Positions 31,286 to 43,200 of a stretch of DNA of 64,000 nt are shown piece by piece. Made by a program: the position numbers and the translations under genes. A model generated the notes under the pieces. That model saw only the letters and a program-made list of their open reading frames with translations. It did no database searches and was not told the DNA's origin. Origin of the DNA: Amphibalanus amphitrite (lineage: Eukaryota; Arthropoda; Thecostraca; Balanomorpha; Balanidae); contig NW_024881981.1 of assembly GCF_019059575.1 (NCBI RefSeq), positions 372,001 to 436,000 on the forward strand, read 5' to 3'. Each line of letters starts with the position of its first letter. Within the stretch, counting starts at the first letter, position 1.

Positions 31286-33283
31286 ACATGTAAACCAGTA
31301 TCACTCGTTGGCTTTTGCTATTTCTTTTCTCTCTTAGACCACCCCTGTGTGTCAAGTGGCGCTTCAACCTCTGTGTCACCCCGGCAGTTAGCCTCTGAAA
31401 CGGAGTCACCGAGACGGTGTCAGTTTGTGTGCCGGATAAGACTGGGCTAACTTTGTGTAAATTCGATGGCATTTATAATCTAGATAGCCGGAAGTTGATG
31501 AGAGCGGAGCGCATGTGGAGGAGACAACCGTGACGCGCTTTCCGGGTGGTTTGCTGGTTTCCTCTTGGCGCTGAACATAATCAAGGGAAGGCACATGCGA
31601 TTGGGAGCTGCTGGGCATCACCGATCTGAGCTTCATTGCTCTGCGAGCTCCGGGCGGTTGCGGAGAGGGGTACCTGGAGAACCTGCTTTTAGCTATGGTC
31701 TAAGGTCGGGGACATTTGGCCGCTACAGTAGCGTCATCTGGTATTGCGGTCAGCATGCTCGAGGGATGTAGGTTGCGGGCACGACTGCCCAGCATTGGTC
31801 CAAGATCCCCCTGCTGTTGCGCGTTGACAGTAACGTATGCGGAGTCGATCTCAGCACGACCGAGACTGAGTAGCTCATCCGCTGTCGTATCTGGTATCAT
31901 ACTCGTACTTGTGGGAGGGAGCATCTCACTGTGTGAGATAAGACGGCTGGGGCGACCACCAGCCTGGCACCTAGTCAGTCGATTGGGCTATGGATATCCG
32001 CGGACCGCGACTGCCCGTGCTATGTTCCACGGGGTATCCTGAATGATGACTGACGATTGAAGGCAGATCATACTCGTGTTGAAGAATGGTACGTACGTAT
32101 GCGAAGGGTCAACACCTGCTTTATGGCCTCGAATAGGCTGGATGACCCTAACTGCAATCATGTGAGCGTTAAAAGGCCGGCGAATTCGCCAACTTTCTGC
32201 TGCGCGGCGGTGAGAGCCGACTTCCCACCACGGCCGCGCGGAACACTGCAGCTAGGTACATACATACCCCAGCTGGCGGGGAGCCCGGCGCGCAGCCTCG
32301 CCACACTAGTCAGTCGTACCTTTCCAAACATGGCCGAGCGATATCGAGACGAGGACAGCCGTGAGCTGAACGGTAGCGTAACCCCCTCGCCGCGAAATGC
32401 AACCGTGGATCGAACGAGCGTCGACTTTTCTGTTCGGCGAGAGCGTCGCCTACGAGCGTGCTAGCGTTAAAAATCGAGAGCTAATGGCATAATGGTAAGG
32501 TAGGATAGTTTGATGTGGATGTCTATGTAAAGCATGGTGTCCATTGTGTAGCTTGTGTTGAGGGATGTATTCTTGGGTATGTGTGTGTGTATGCTCAAAA
32601 AGGCCTATTTTATTGCATTGCATGCAAATATATATTCATATATATTTAATGAATATCGCTTTTTGGTGTTCAGAGTAGCATTTCCGTTATTCTAGACACA
32701 GTTTATCCTCGCGGGCGCTAGCCGCTAAGAGTAGAACAACTAATGCCTTCCTCTTTCCTAGGACAGCTAGAAAATAATTTGAAATAGTGCCACCAAACGT
32801 TCGCATCTCCCTCATGAGCGAGACTCTTCACTTGCCACTGAGCTGGCATGCCTCTGCTGCCCCCTGGACTGCGCCGTCCGCAGCGCCACCAACGCTGGCG
32901 CTGCCTAACGGTCTCGCTAGGCATACTAGCCCTGTATAGTCACCACTTCCGCTCGTTTTCCACAGCTGTAAAGTGCAAGATATACGACGTTTGGAGAAAT
33001 ATGAGGATGTATGCACCCATAACCCATCAATGCTAATGATGTTGACAATCAATAGTGATTAAAGGGCATTTCCTATGTGAAGGATCATTATGCTTAGCCT
33101 TGCTCAACTAGGCACAGCCGTTCACCTGATCAAATTAGACGACAGCATAGATATGACTTGAAGATATCCAAGTGGGTTTTCTACGCCTTAGCATGCGTAA
33201 CAAAAGTCTATTTCGATCACCTTGTAGGTCAGGTGAAAGGTCAGGTCACCAGAGGTCATCAAATGTCACATTTCGCTCACTTT
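31286..33283. other. Intergenic region, no gene recognised
   Basis: Short open frames only. A short TGTG repeat is at about 32580-32592, and AGGTCA-rich repeat sequence begins near 33220 at the edge of the TTAA-element mosaic. Confidence 0.45.
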
Positions 33284-34445
33284 TTAACCCGCGCCCCGCT
33301 GGGAGTCCTGGATTTCCACGCCCTGCTGGGGGGGGGGAGGGGCGGGGGATTAACTCCCCCTTCTAACTCGACTCCTGGGCCACTAGCGATACAAGGAAGG
33401 CGGCGTTCGAAAGAGCGCCAAAAATAATGTCTAAATCACCTCGGTCACTTTTTGGTCAGGTCAAAGGTCAGGTCACCAGAGCTCATTGAAGGCAAAATTT
33501 CGCCGATTTTCAGGTCGAATGTCGACAATTTCCAAGAAGCCAACGCATAACTCGGGAATCAATTAAGCTACAGCGTCGTGGAAAGCGCACTCGATAGCCC
33601 TATTAACGTTCGTTCTGAATATATCTCTCAGATTTGACATAACGTCAACGGTTTTGCCTGCAGTGGGCAAAAACTGTCAAAATAGCCAATTTTTCGGATT
33701 TTTTTTTCTGCAATAACTTTTTGACGTAAGCTTTGCACCAGCTTTCTTTTACCGGCATCGCGTTTCTCTCGTCAAGACGCATCGAATGAACCATAATTTG
33801 AAATGTCAACTTGAAAATCTGACATCGGGTCAATGTCATGACCTGACCGGAAAGGGTCATGTTGCATATCAGTCGATCTGTATCATCGAGCTGAACACAT
33901 CTAAGGCGTTTTCATCGCTCTAGCATGCCTCTGTCAAAAGTTATTCGCGAAAAACTTTTAGATACCATTCTTGACCTAAGATGACCTCAGGGGCATAAAC
34001 AGAAGTCACGGTTCCATTTTCATGTTCAGTATGTCATTGTCTAAGTTACTCGTAATTCAGTGTTTGAGAGTGTTTATAATGCCTTTCGTCAAAAAGAGGC
34101 GGCTTTCCACTTTCACCCATTGACTTGTTTATATTGGGGAGGTCGCAAAATTGACCTGACAAGGTCACCGATATCAAAATTCCGAGATATGCATTTTGAA
34201 CATACTATTGCTCTTAGCAATCGCTGAAAGTTTCAAAGCGATCGGTCACTCGATCTAGCTATGGCAGACATTGAAACTTTTTTTAAAAGATTTCCGTGAT
34301 CTGGGATGACATCTTCACTTAAGTGAACCAGGTCACTTGTAGTGACTTGGTGACCTGATCTTGAATGACCTTGGTCGGAAATTTTCACAACATATGTAGA
34401 ATTGATGCATAGTAAGGTGTGCCAAAAACTACAGGGGCGGGTTAA
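33284..34445. mobile_element. TTAA-flanked AGGTCA-rich element (TTAA family A, second copy)
   Basis: The left boundary is TTAA plus CCCGCGCCCCGCTGGG, almost the same terminus as the element at 4424-5620. The right boundary is a reversed TTAACCCGCCCCTG. A G-run follows the left terminus. The interior has repeated AGGTCAGGTCA blocks (33450-33490, 34330-34375). No coding capacity. The end repeat is shorter and more diverged than in the 4424 copy. Confidence 0.65.
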
Positions 34446-34656
34446 AAACTACAGGGGCGGGGGAGGGAGTGTTCAAATACCCCCTCCCCCCTCCCCAGCA
34501 GGGAGGGGGAGGGTTAACAAAAAGGGAGGTTAACAAAAAGACGCTGCTTATCTCACGAACGAATAGAGCTACGACGCCGCGGAGAAATGCATTCGATATC
34601 TCTTCTAAAGGTCTTTTGAGCAATGCTCTCATATTTGGCCTAAGTGTCGCCGTTTT
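34446..34656. other. G/C-tract repeat fragment between TTAA elements
   Basis: ACAGGGGCGGG is repeated, then C and G runs, then TTAACAAAAAG. It looks like the truncated end of another member of the same TTAA group. Confidence 0.4.
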
Positions 34657-35927
34657 TTAACCCTCGGGTGTTTTGCCAGCCGCGAATGTATGGGGGGATC
34701 CGTTGGACCCCCCTTTGCCGTTTCGCCCCTGATTGAGCTAGAGCTTCGCGAAAAAAACGAGCATGCTGCCCGTGACGAGAGGAAGAAATGATGCCCAATT
34801 TTAAGGTCCTAGGTCATCGGTTGACCTTCCAGGACAGGTCAATGACCCAAAAGTCGGGAAAATCGGGAGCTATTTGAACGTAGTAGAGTGTGGCTGTTGT
34901 TTTTTTTCGGTGTGCTGATCGTGAATATCATGTTAGTTATAATCATAGATGATGCCTTCATGCATTTAGGTCAGGTCGAGTCAAGTCAGGTCAGGTCAGG
35001 TCAACCAGTAAGGGTTTTGCCGGGTATTTGTAGTAAATGGCAACCGCCCCTGACATTCGAATTCAGCTAAAAAAAAAAAAAAACTAGCCTAGAAACATGT
35101 AAAATTTGACAAAGTGAACCGAGGTCATCAAAGGTCAATGACCTGACCTAACCTTCCGGTGACCTTGACACCCACCCTAAAGGCCGCCCCACACTGGAAC
35201 TCGCATGCGGGTTGCGAGTTTTTGAGTTTTCGGGTTTCTTCAAAAACAAATCATACAATCTAAGCTGAGTGACCCACGCTACCATGTAGCAAGCGAGTCT
35301 GCATATTTTTAGCTTGCAAACCACCTTGCATCGCATTCCAAAAGTTGATTTTGAGTCAACTTTCGATTTTCCTCGCTGCGAGGTCTGCGAGTTCTGCGAG
35401 GTTTGCGGGTTTTTCGTTGGAGTCGGATTTTGGTTCATTGCGCTGGTATTGCGACTATATGTAAGTTTCTGAAGGTGTACCGGCTTCACTGCATTCCTAT
35501 AGTTACCATAAGGGAGCGGTCTAATCACTCTATGAATTAGTATTATGCCCGCAAACTCAAAACCCGCAAACTCGCAACCCGCATGAGAGTTCCAGTGTGG
35601 GGCGGCCTTAATGCATGGGAGCAACATCATATCCCATGTTTTAACGCTTGAAAGCACGGAAAGACTGCAAACGCGCAGCTAATGCGAGCCGACATACGCC
35701 GAATCGCGATTCCGGCCAAACGTGGTCTCGAAAAGTAGGTAACAGGTCAAAGGTCATTGGGGTCAGGGTCATGAAATTTTCAGGGTAGGTGTAAAATTGC
35801 TTAACGCGAGGGTACTGAACGTTTCGTCGCGATCGGCCGCTTTTTACGCGAGTTATTCGCGAAAAACTGAGGTGGGGGGGGGAGGTCCGTTCGACCCCCC
35901 CCCCTACACGGTCGAGGATTGAAAGAC
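34657..35927. mobile_element. AGGTCA-rich inverted-repeat element (family B, copy 2)
   Basis: It starts TTAACCCTCG and ends in a reversed CCTCGACCGTGTAGGGG. The content matches 6580-7494 in inverse orientation over most of its length. A 428-bp element has inserted at 35181. Poly-G and poly-C runs sit near the right end, as in copy 1. Confidence 0.65.
35181..35608. mobile_element. Harbinger-like MITE with ~40-bp inverted termini
   Basis: The ends are AGGCCGCCCCACACTGGAAC and its exact reverse complement, and similarity extends about 40 bases inward (TCGCATGCGGGTTGCGAGTTT-like on both sides). A TAA is duplicated at 35178-35180 and 35609-35611. A 3-bp TAA duplication is typical of PIF/Harbinger elements. 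The related element at 6580-7494 carries the site without insertion. No transposase. Confidence 0.85.
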
Positions 35928-36029
35928 GTTTTCGGTCAACAGCATGAGGAAGTGTTTAACCCCAAGTATAACATTTGTATATGTATAACATTTTCCAAAA
36001 GAGACATAATTTATATCATCCTATCTGCT

Positions 36030-36270
36030 CATAGGCGTAGGAACGGGGGGGGGGCATGGCCCGCACTTTTCGACCATTTTTTTAAGTGAAATGTGTATTT
36101 TTTTTATTTTAGTACAAAACTAAGAGCAGGAAATGGCTTGGCAAGGCGAGATGAGCACAAAACTGCAAAAAATCTTCATAGGGGTATTGGGTTTCCCACA
36201 AAGTGACATTGAAGTTTCGCTGCCCCCCTCCCCCCCCACAAGCACTTTTCGTGAGATTCCTACGCCTATG
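36030..36270. mobile_element. Small MITE with CATAGGCGTAGGAA termini
   Basis: A 241-bp segment whose ends are CATAGGCGTAGGAACGGGGG and, reversed, CATAGGCGTAGGAATCTCAC. A longer internal palindromic GCACTTTTCG motif also appears near both ends (36060 and 36241). TA within the termini could be the target duplication. Confidence 0.7.
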
Positions 36271-36880
36271 ATGCATTTGCTTATTATGGAGAGGTCGCAA
36301 AATTGACCTGGTTTAGGTCACATTAAAATATGAGGAATAAGTTTCCCTCATACCGAAGTGCATACTCATCACGTTTATCGTTTGCTGAACGTTTCAGAGC
36401 CAGCATTCAATGGGTCAAGCTACATTGGTGTAAGTATGTCTACCACTCTGAGAGAAAAATTACCCTAGGCTCTCGGAATTCTTTGGACCTCCCGCCTAAT
36501 AAATCTTCGAAACCCCCTCAAATGTCGGTAAGCCTAGCGTAGTGAAGAGTTTTTCCGAGAGTTTTCCGGTAGAGTTGCCAATTCGGCTGCGTCCGGGGAG
36601 TGTATCGTAGAGTTTCAGTTCACCGAGTGTAACGCGCGGAGTGTCAGCTGAGCTCTCTCGTGCGATACCTGTTTACTCTCATTTCCAGCTGCACTAGGTA
36701 TAACCGTTCTTGAGGTTAGGTCACTTTACGTGACCTGGTGACCTGACCTTAAATGATCCAGGTCTGAACTTTTCACATGAGCTGGAAAAGATGCCCGATA
36801 AGGTGTGCCAAAAAACGGCGGCGCGTTGCTCCACCGTTCGTTTTTCAGCTATCCACGGAAAACCTTGGGGGAGGAGGAAA
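36271..36880. repeat. Diverged fragment of a TTAA family A element
   Basis: Two stretches match the right part of 33284-34445: GAGGTCGCAAAATTGACCTG at 36290 (compare 34140) and the block from the AGGTCA cluster (36718) to AAGGTGTGCCAAAAA (36798), compare 34330-34430. It ends about 260 bases before the carbonic anhydrase TATA box. Confidence 0.6.
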
Positions 36881-37147
36881 GTGCACCCCCGCTGCGGCGC
36901 ACTCCAAATTTATGGGGCTCGAATTACTACGTAAACCAAGGCCACCAACACTCCCGACTATGTAGTGTTTACGAAGACACACACAGAAGCCCGTCGGACC
37001 CTACTCGCGTCCCCGTCGCTACCGACGATGCCCTCCCCGTCGGACGGCCGCGGCCTACTGTCGTGACCGACAAACGTCGGAGGCGGCGGGGCCGCGCGCG
37101 CTCGACGGTCACGTGGTGGGGTCGGCAGCGCGTCGGCGCGGCGCCGG

Positions 37148-37154
37148 ATATAAT
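37148..37154 (+). promoter_or_regulatory. TATA box of the carbonic anhydrase gene
   Basis: ATATAAT stands in GC-rich sequence 90 bases before the ATG at 37244. A CAGTTG initiator-like site near 37176 is at the expected distance. Confidence 0.65.
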
Positions 37155-37243
37155 GGAGCGCCGGCCGTCGGCGGCGGCAGTTGACGGCGAGTCAGTCGGT
37201 GGCGGTGGATCGCGGGTGTACGAGGCGGACAGAGAGCAGCACC

Positions 37244-40200
37244 ATGGCAGGCTGGGGATACGGCTCGAAAAACGGTAGGCAGCGGCGGAACGGGCCCTTC
37301 CATTACTTACCCCTAATAGTGTTATATTGGCCAGCTCTGCGCGACCTAATGCAGCGTTTGGTAGCACAATAACTATAATGTCGGGAGATGTATAGCGCAT
37401 CATTATTCATTACATGTTTCACAGTATTGAGACTGGCTGTGATAAGCAGGATGAGGTGCCTATTCATCAAACAAATGTGATGAGATTTGCTATAACGACG
37501 CAATGACTCACTTATTGAATTCTGAGCAGTTATGATTATGCGCGCCCGTAGCTATAAATTTAGTATTAGGTGTAGGTAACTGGCGTATTAGACATTTGAA
37601 CAATTACGTAGGCATACTGTACAAAAGTCATCGTTATGCATAGGCAGCGGAACGAGGGGGTACCGGGGCATCGTGCCGCCCTTTGATTTTGATGGGCGTT
37701 GCATGGAAAGAATGGGACCAAAAGTCGGCATTGCCTCCCCCCCCCTTAATTGAAGGTGTTCCGCCGCCACTGTTGTCATGCATGGCGATGTGGAGCCGTC
37801 ATGCGTGTGCGGTGTAAGAAGATTACGATGGAAGTCTGCCTGTTGAACGGTGGCAAAATTTACGGATCCGCTTGAGCAGGGAGCTCCTCTTGAACGCGAA
37901 CAAATTAGCTTGGTATACAGAGAGGCCTTTCCATTGAACTGAGCGGTAGAGCATACACATCAATATAAAAGGATGTAAACGTCAATCTTGATCAAGGTCA
38001 TACCTACTTATCACTCAAAACTTTCGGCATGAAATCCATATCCCGCGCCTAAGCTAGCTATTTTTAGTGGCGACAATTAAAGTTGCTAAAGGTGGCACTA
38101 CGGTTCGTCTTTTTGTGATATGATCTGAAGGTTTCATCTGAAGTGTTCTCTTGGAATGAACACCAGCCGTCGGTTCGGGCACGCGTCGGACGTGTGTCCG
38201 TGCGGATGTGCTCCTCCATCCATAAACCAATCTGCGTCCGTGCGCACGCCTTCATCTATAAACCAGGGCAGTTAGGCAGTTGGGCACCCCGCCGCATCGC
38301 TTCATCTTCTCGGGCGACGAGGCATTCACGGGTGCTCTCGATAGAGTGAATGAGACGGGCTCCTCAGATGTTTCCAGTAGATGAGTTTGGTTCCCCAGGT
38401 GTTCCCAGTAGATGAGTTGGGTTCATCAGGTGTTCCCAGTAGATAATTTGGGTTCCCCAGGTGTTCTCAGTTGTCAGTAGTGATTAGTGAGGTGGGTAAG
38501 AGAGGAGGGCTCCTTGTGTGTCGCTAGAACCCAGGAGTGAAACGTCGTTGACTGATGACGCAGGCTTTCGATATCTTAGTTGAGATACCTTCAATGGCTG
38601 CTCAATGCCCATTCGCCCATAAAATCGTGCAACTGCTGCCTGCCGTTTACTACTCTGCAAATAGACGTTTATCGGACTATTGGCCGAGGGATCAGATTGT
38701 GCGCGGATGCAACGGCTAACCTGTTTAAAGTGGCAGCTAATGCTGTTCCCTATTTTGCAAGGCGAATACTAGACTTATAGTATCGTGGCAAAAAGAAGCA
38801 TGAAAGAGCTATCTGAATGCGTCATGTCATCATTGCTGAAAAAAAAACTTCCAAATATTCAGAGTCTTGGTAGACATTGATTTATGCTGACGTGATATTC
38901 CTGACACTGGAGCAGTACGTTCGTTGCCTCACTGATTGACATAATCAATCAACTGTCCAATTCTGACGGTCTGACCTGCCCCTGCCTGCTCGCCGCAGCG
39001 GCGAGCGCTAGTGGGTTTCGGCACCGTGTTGTGGTCGGCCGAAGCTATATTGGTCTGCCACGGCACCGTATCCCACTACTGGGGCGAGGTGACATGTCGA
39101 AACCACCGGCACGAGGCGTGGAAAGGCCGTGACTCGGCGCGAGCGCGGACCAGCTAGACCGTAACCGTGACCGAGACCAGAGACCAGACGTTGTTCGTGC
39201 GCGGACCAGACCGAGACCAGAGACCATAGACCAGACCGTGACGGAGACCAGAGACCCTGTTCGTACCGGGATAAACGATGGTTGATCTGAGACGGACCGT
39301 GGCTGAGTGACGACAGACCTGAAGTCCCGTTTCGATGGTCTAGGTGTGGTCCTTGTTGTGGAGTCGGTCCTGCAGTTGCGATAGGTATGGTGGTGGAAAA
39401 TGGTGCTTCATGGGTCAACGCATGCCCGCAGCGTCAGCCTGTTTACTGTCGCAACCAGCGTAACGGGGTCGTTATTGACTCGAGCAAGGCATTACTCATC
39501 CGCCGGAACCAATAATGCGTAACGGTATTGGCCAACTCGCTTTCACAAGAATGCGTCATTACGTATTAGGTGCTGTTTGTTACTTGTGGATATTTGGGGG
39601 TCCTAAGTCCTAACTATTGATTTAGGGGAGCACTTGCATTCAGCATGTGCACTGTGCATGCACTGAAATGTACCTATGCCTAATGCTCGTTACCACACAT
39701 TTTATGTCATGATGAATTAAACGTCTCATATGACCATTGAACAATTGAATTTAGTTTTGATATTTTGATCGAAACTTCGAATAACTGATTTCAACCCTTG
39801 ACAGTCGCATATCCAGAACTAATCGCAGCTCATGGCCAGCGCTTGATTAAATTGCAGGATTTTCATTTTACCGCAAACTGTAATGTCGATGTTTGGTCCA
39901 TTCAACCCTCTTTGAGTATGAAGGCTTCCTTGTACCACATTTATGACCCAGGGGTGACTATTGCCTGCTGATTATACATTTAAGCCTTGCTCTACAAATT
40001 ATGTGAAGGTAAATGTGTCCTTGATTTAATACGGTACCGTTGGTCCGTTGCCCACTGCTCGAACCTCGAACACGGCAGTGACCTGCAGTTGCCGTTTTCC
40101 TTCCCCGGTCTGGTTTCTGTCGACCCGTTGTATCGCATGAAGCATCAGTGGGAACCGCTACAAACCAGGACAAATTCTTTTGTCAGGAAGAATCTGCGAC

Positions 40201-43200
40201 CGTTCGTCCTTACCATTACTCACGCAAGACTTCACTGCTTTTTCCAGCTCATTGACAGTTCATAACGATCCGCTATCCTCAAGGGCGATCTTATAAGGAG
40301 GATAGGTAGGCCTGTCCAGTTATCAGCTTCACTAATGAACTCATTGTCCATAACAATTGACCTGTCACTCGGTGTAGCTGCCTCGGGATAGGCTTTTAGC
40401 AATATCACGTTTGCAGCGGGCTGCTGCATCGCGCCTGCTTACCTACCGATATCGGCTCTCAAAGATCCATCACAAAAGTACACTAATGCAATGCAAAGTT
40501 GGATGCCTGCACGCGAAGTCAGTAATTCTCAAGTCCAAAATCAGAGTCTAACCCGGCAGGGTTAGACCAAGCGGCGGCAGGGTCAAGGGTAGGGCTAATA
40601 CCTGGTTTGACTGTTTCGTTGCAAAGGTAGCGTGTGGCATCGTAGGGCGGCACTCTGTGTAGGAGCTACACAAACAGTATTTTACCTATGCTGCGTCAGA
40701 AATAATACCCGACATTAATTCTGTGTGGCTTGCTTGCTGCCGTTGATCCGACGCAATTGCAACAAATGATGTTTATCGTGCTGCTCATGTGATGTGATTG
40801 ATAAGACTTCACTTGTGGGTCGGATAACCACGGTTGAATTTCGGCCCCGCTCGTCCTCCGCCCTATCACCTGGGGTGGGGTGAGCGCATGCAATCACTAT
40901 TTTTGACGAGCACATGAAGAGGCCATCCTATTGAAGGCCGTTAGATGACCTGTTGAAACTGGGAGTACCGGCACTTGACTGTCAGGGAGTGTCAACTTCA
41001 GCGAGGCCAGGCTGTTGCACAATCTCTTTTCACTACTGTGAAGCGATAAAAGCTCAGCTCAGCAGGCAGTGAATTCAGCGAAAGTTATAATGCACCGGCG
41101 TTACTATTTCGAGATATTTACTAAGGTAACTGAACAGCCACTGCCAAGACCCGCTGGCTAGACTTAGCTCGTTCTGTTTTTCTCCTGCCAGTCTATTTGG
41201 CCGTCGGGCGGATCACCAAAAGAATGACTGTCCTGGACAACGCATATGGAAACCTTTTAAGCCGGGACTTAAACGTCAACTCAGTCGCGATCGAAACAGA
41301 GATAATCCGAGATATCGTGGGCATCAGCATAGTTCATGGTATCGTGCCTGTCGGGCCATCAAGGTCATGGTGCACTTACCTACACAGGATGGAGCTTCGC
41401 CGAGCCAATAATGCCGAAATGCTGAGCCTCCGGCATGGCTAAAACGCATTTGTTTGGTATGAGCAAAAGTATTAAATGCTGGACAGTCCGATTCACTGTA
41501 TGTAATGTGATTAATGTCAGGACATAATGCCAGTGTAAATGATATTGATACCATATATTCATTAAATTTCTTTTTTATAATTTGTTAATTTGATAACCGA
41601 TCCATACTTCAAACGGCATTCATCGGAGTTATCTCGACTGCCTACCCTGTGCAAACGTCTATGGCCCTGTCCGCCGGTGTTGCTTGCTCGGAAATACCTG
41701 ACCCTTCCTTGAAGTCTCCTCCAGTCCAGTGATTGTGTGCCATAACCTCACCGCCCGGCCGCGTCTCACCCCTGTGACCCCTGCACCTGTGCCCTCAGGT
41801 CCGCACGCCTGGAGCAAACAGTTCCCGGTGGGGGACGGCCAGCGGCAGTCGCCAATTGACATCATCACCGCGCAGACCAAGCCGGACGAGGCTCTGGAGG
41901 CCAGCCCGCTGGAGATCAGCTACGACCCCAAGGACGAACAGGTCATCGGTAACACTGGTAAGTGCTTACAGCGGCCCGGCCCGCCCGGGTCGGCGCCGCC
42001 CCGTCTGCCGTCTTCAATCACCGGGCGGCTGAGGGGGCCACAGAGTCGGCCGACGTCCGACCGGGAGTGTCTAATGGAACACGATCTTTCGCCGTTCCAT
42101 ACCGCCAACGGTACAAATTAGAAACATGGTTCAGCACCCGTGTTATCTCATCGAGATGAAACGCTACAATAATTAGGTTCGACAAATAACGTCGTCTTGG
42201 ATCTGCCGTTGATCTTCCGCTATGGGTGGTGCGGCGTCTGTATCGGTGTTTCTGTGCCGTTCCACTCATGCCTATGAGTACATATGGGAGGGAGTCTGCA
42301 GTAATATCAGTGTCTAGATACACGCGCCCCACACTGTGACCCACTGTGTCCCCGCCCCCCAGGTCACGGCTGGAAGGTGGACTACACGAGCGGCACATCC
42401 TCGATCCGCGGCGGCCCGCTGGAGGGAGAGTACGCTCTGGCGCAGTACCACTGCCACTGGGGCCGAGAGGAGGACCGCGGCTCCGAGCATACCATCGACG
42501 GAAAACGGTACGCCGCCGAGGTAAGCAAACGGGGAGGATAGGGAGGAGAAGGAGCGGGGAGGGCAGGGAGTGGGGAGGACACGGGGGACAGCGAAGAATA
42601 CGATTACAGTGAGGACGGTGAGGAATAGAGGAGATGCGAGGGATAGAGATGTAGGGGAAGTATAAGCTAGCTATGTGGGTACGAGTATCAGAGGACGAGA
42701 TACGAGTACGACACGGGTCACGTTTATTGGATCATCTGCACAAGACAGAGTTAAAAAGCTTTTAGGCGTCCTTTAGCGACGATTAATCATCTTCTGCAGA
42801 CTGGCTGAGCTTCATTCGCCTTTCACTATCGTAACAAACCATGACATGTCTTTGAAGTATGCAACAACTGATGACATCATAGGGGGCGTCGGGCCATGCG
42901 GCCACATCATTGTTATCTTCACACAGCCATATAGTAAGGTCAGCACAGCCACTCTAAAGCTGCCATTAAATCTCCGCATGAGTTGACGTTACACGGTGAA
43001 CCCACGTTGGGCTTTACTGCGAACCGGTTCAGACTCGCCGTAAAACAGACGGCTGTACCGTACCGGCCCGCCGGTCTATGAGGCTTTCATGGCGGGCGCT
43101 CCCGTAGAAAAGCGGTCGATTTATAGTGACTGTAGCCACGCGACCGGGCGGACCCCGGAGACTCAGTGGTCTATGGTTAGGAACTGGAAATGATGGCTGT

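Larger units (their letters stand above)
37275..41798 (+). other. Carbonic anhydrase intron 1
   Basis: 4.5 kb with no recognised gene. It contains a 31-bp tandem repeat (38361-38470), an imperfect GACCAGAGACC-rich tract (39160-39255) and otherwise unique-looking sequence. Confidence 0.6.
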
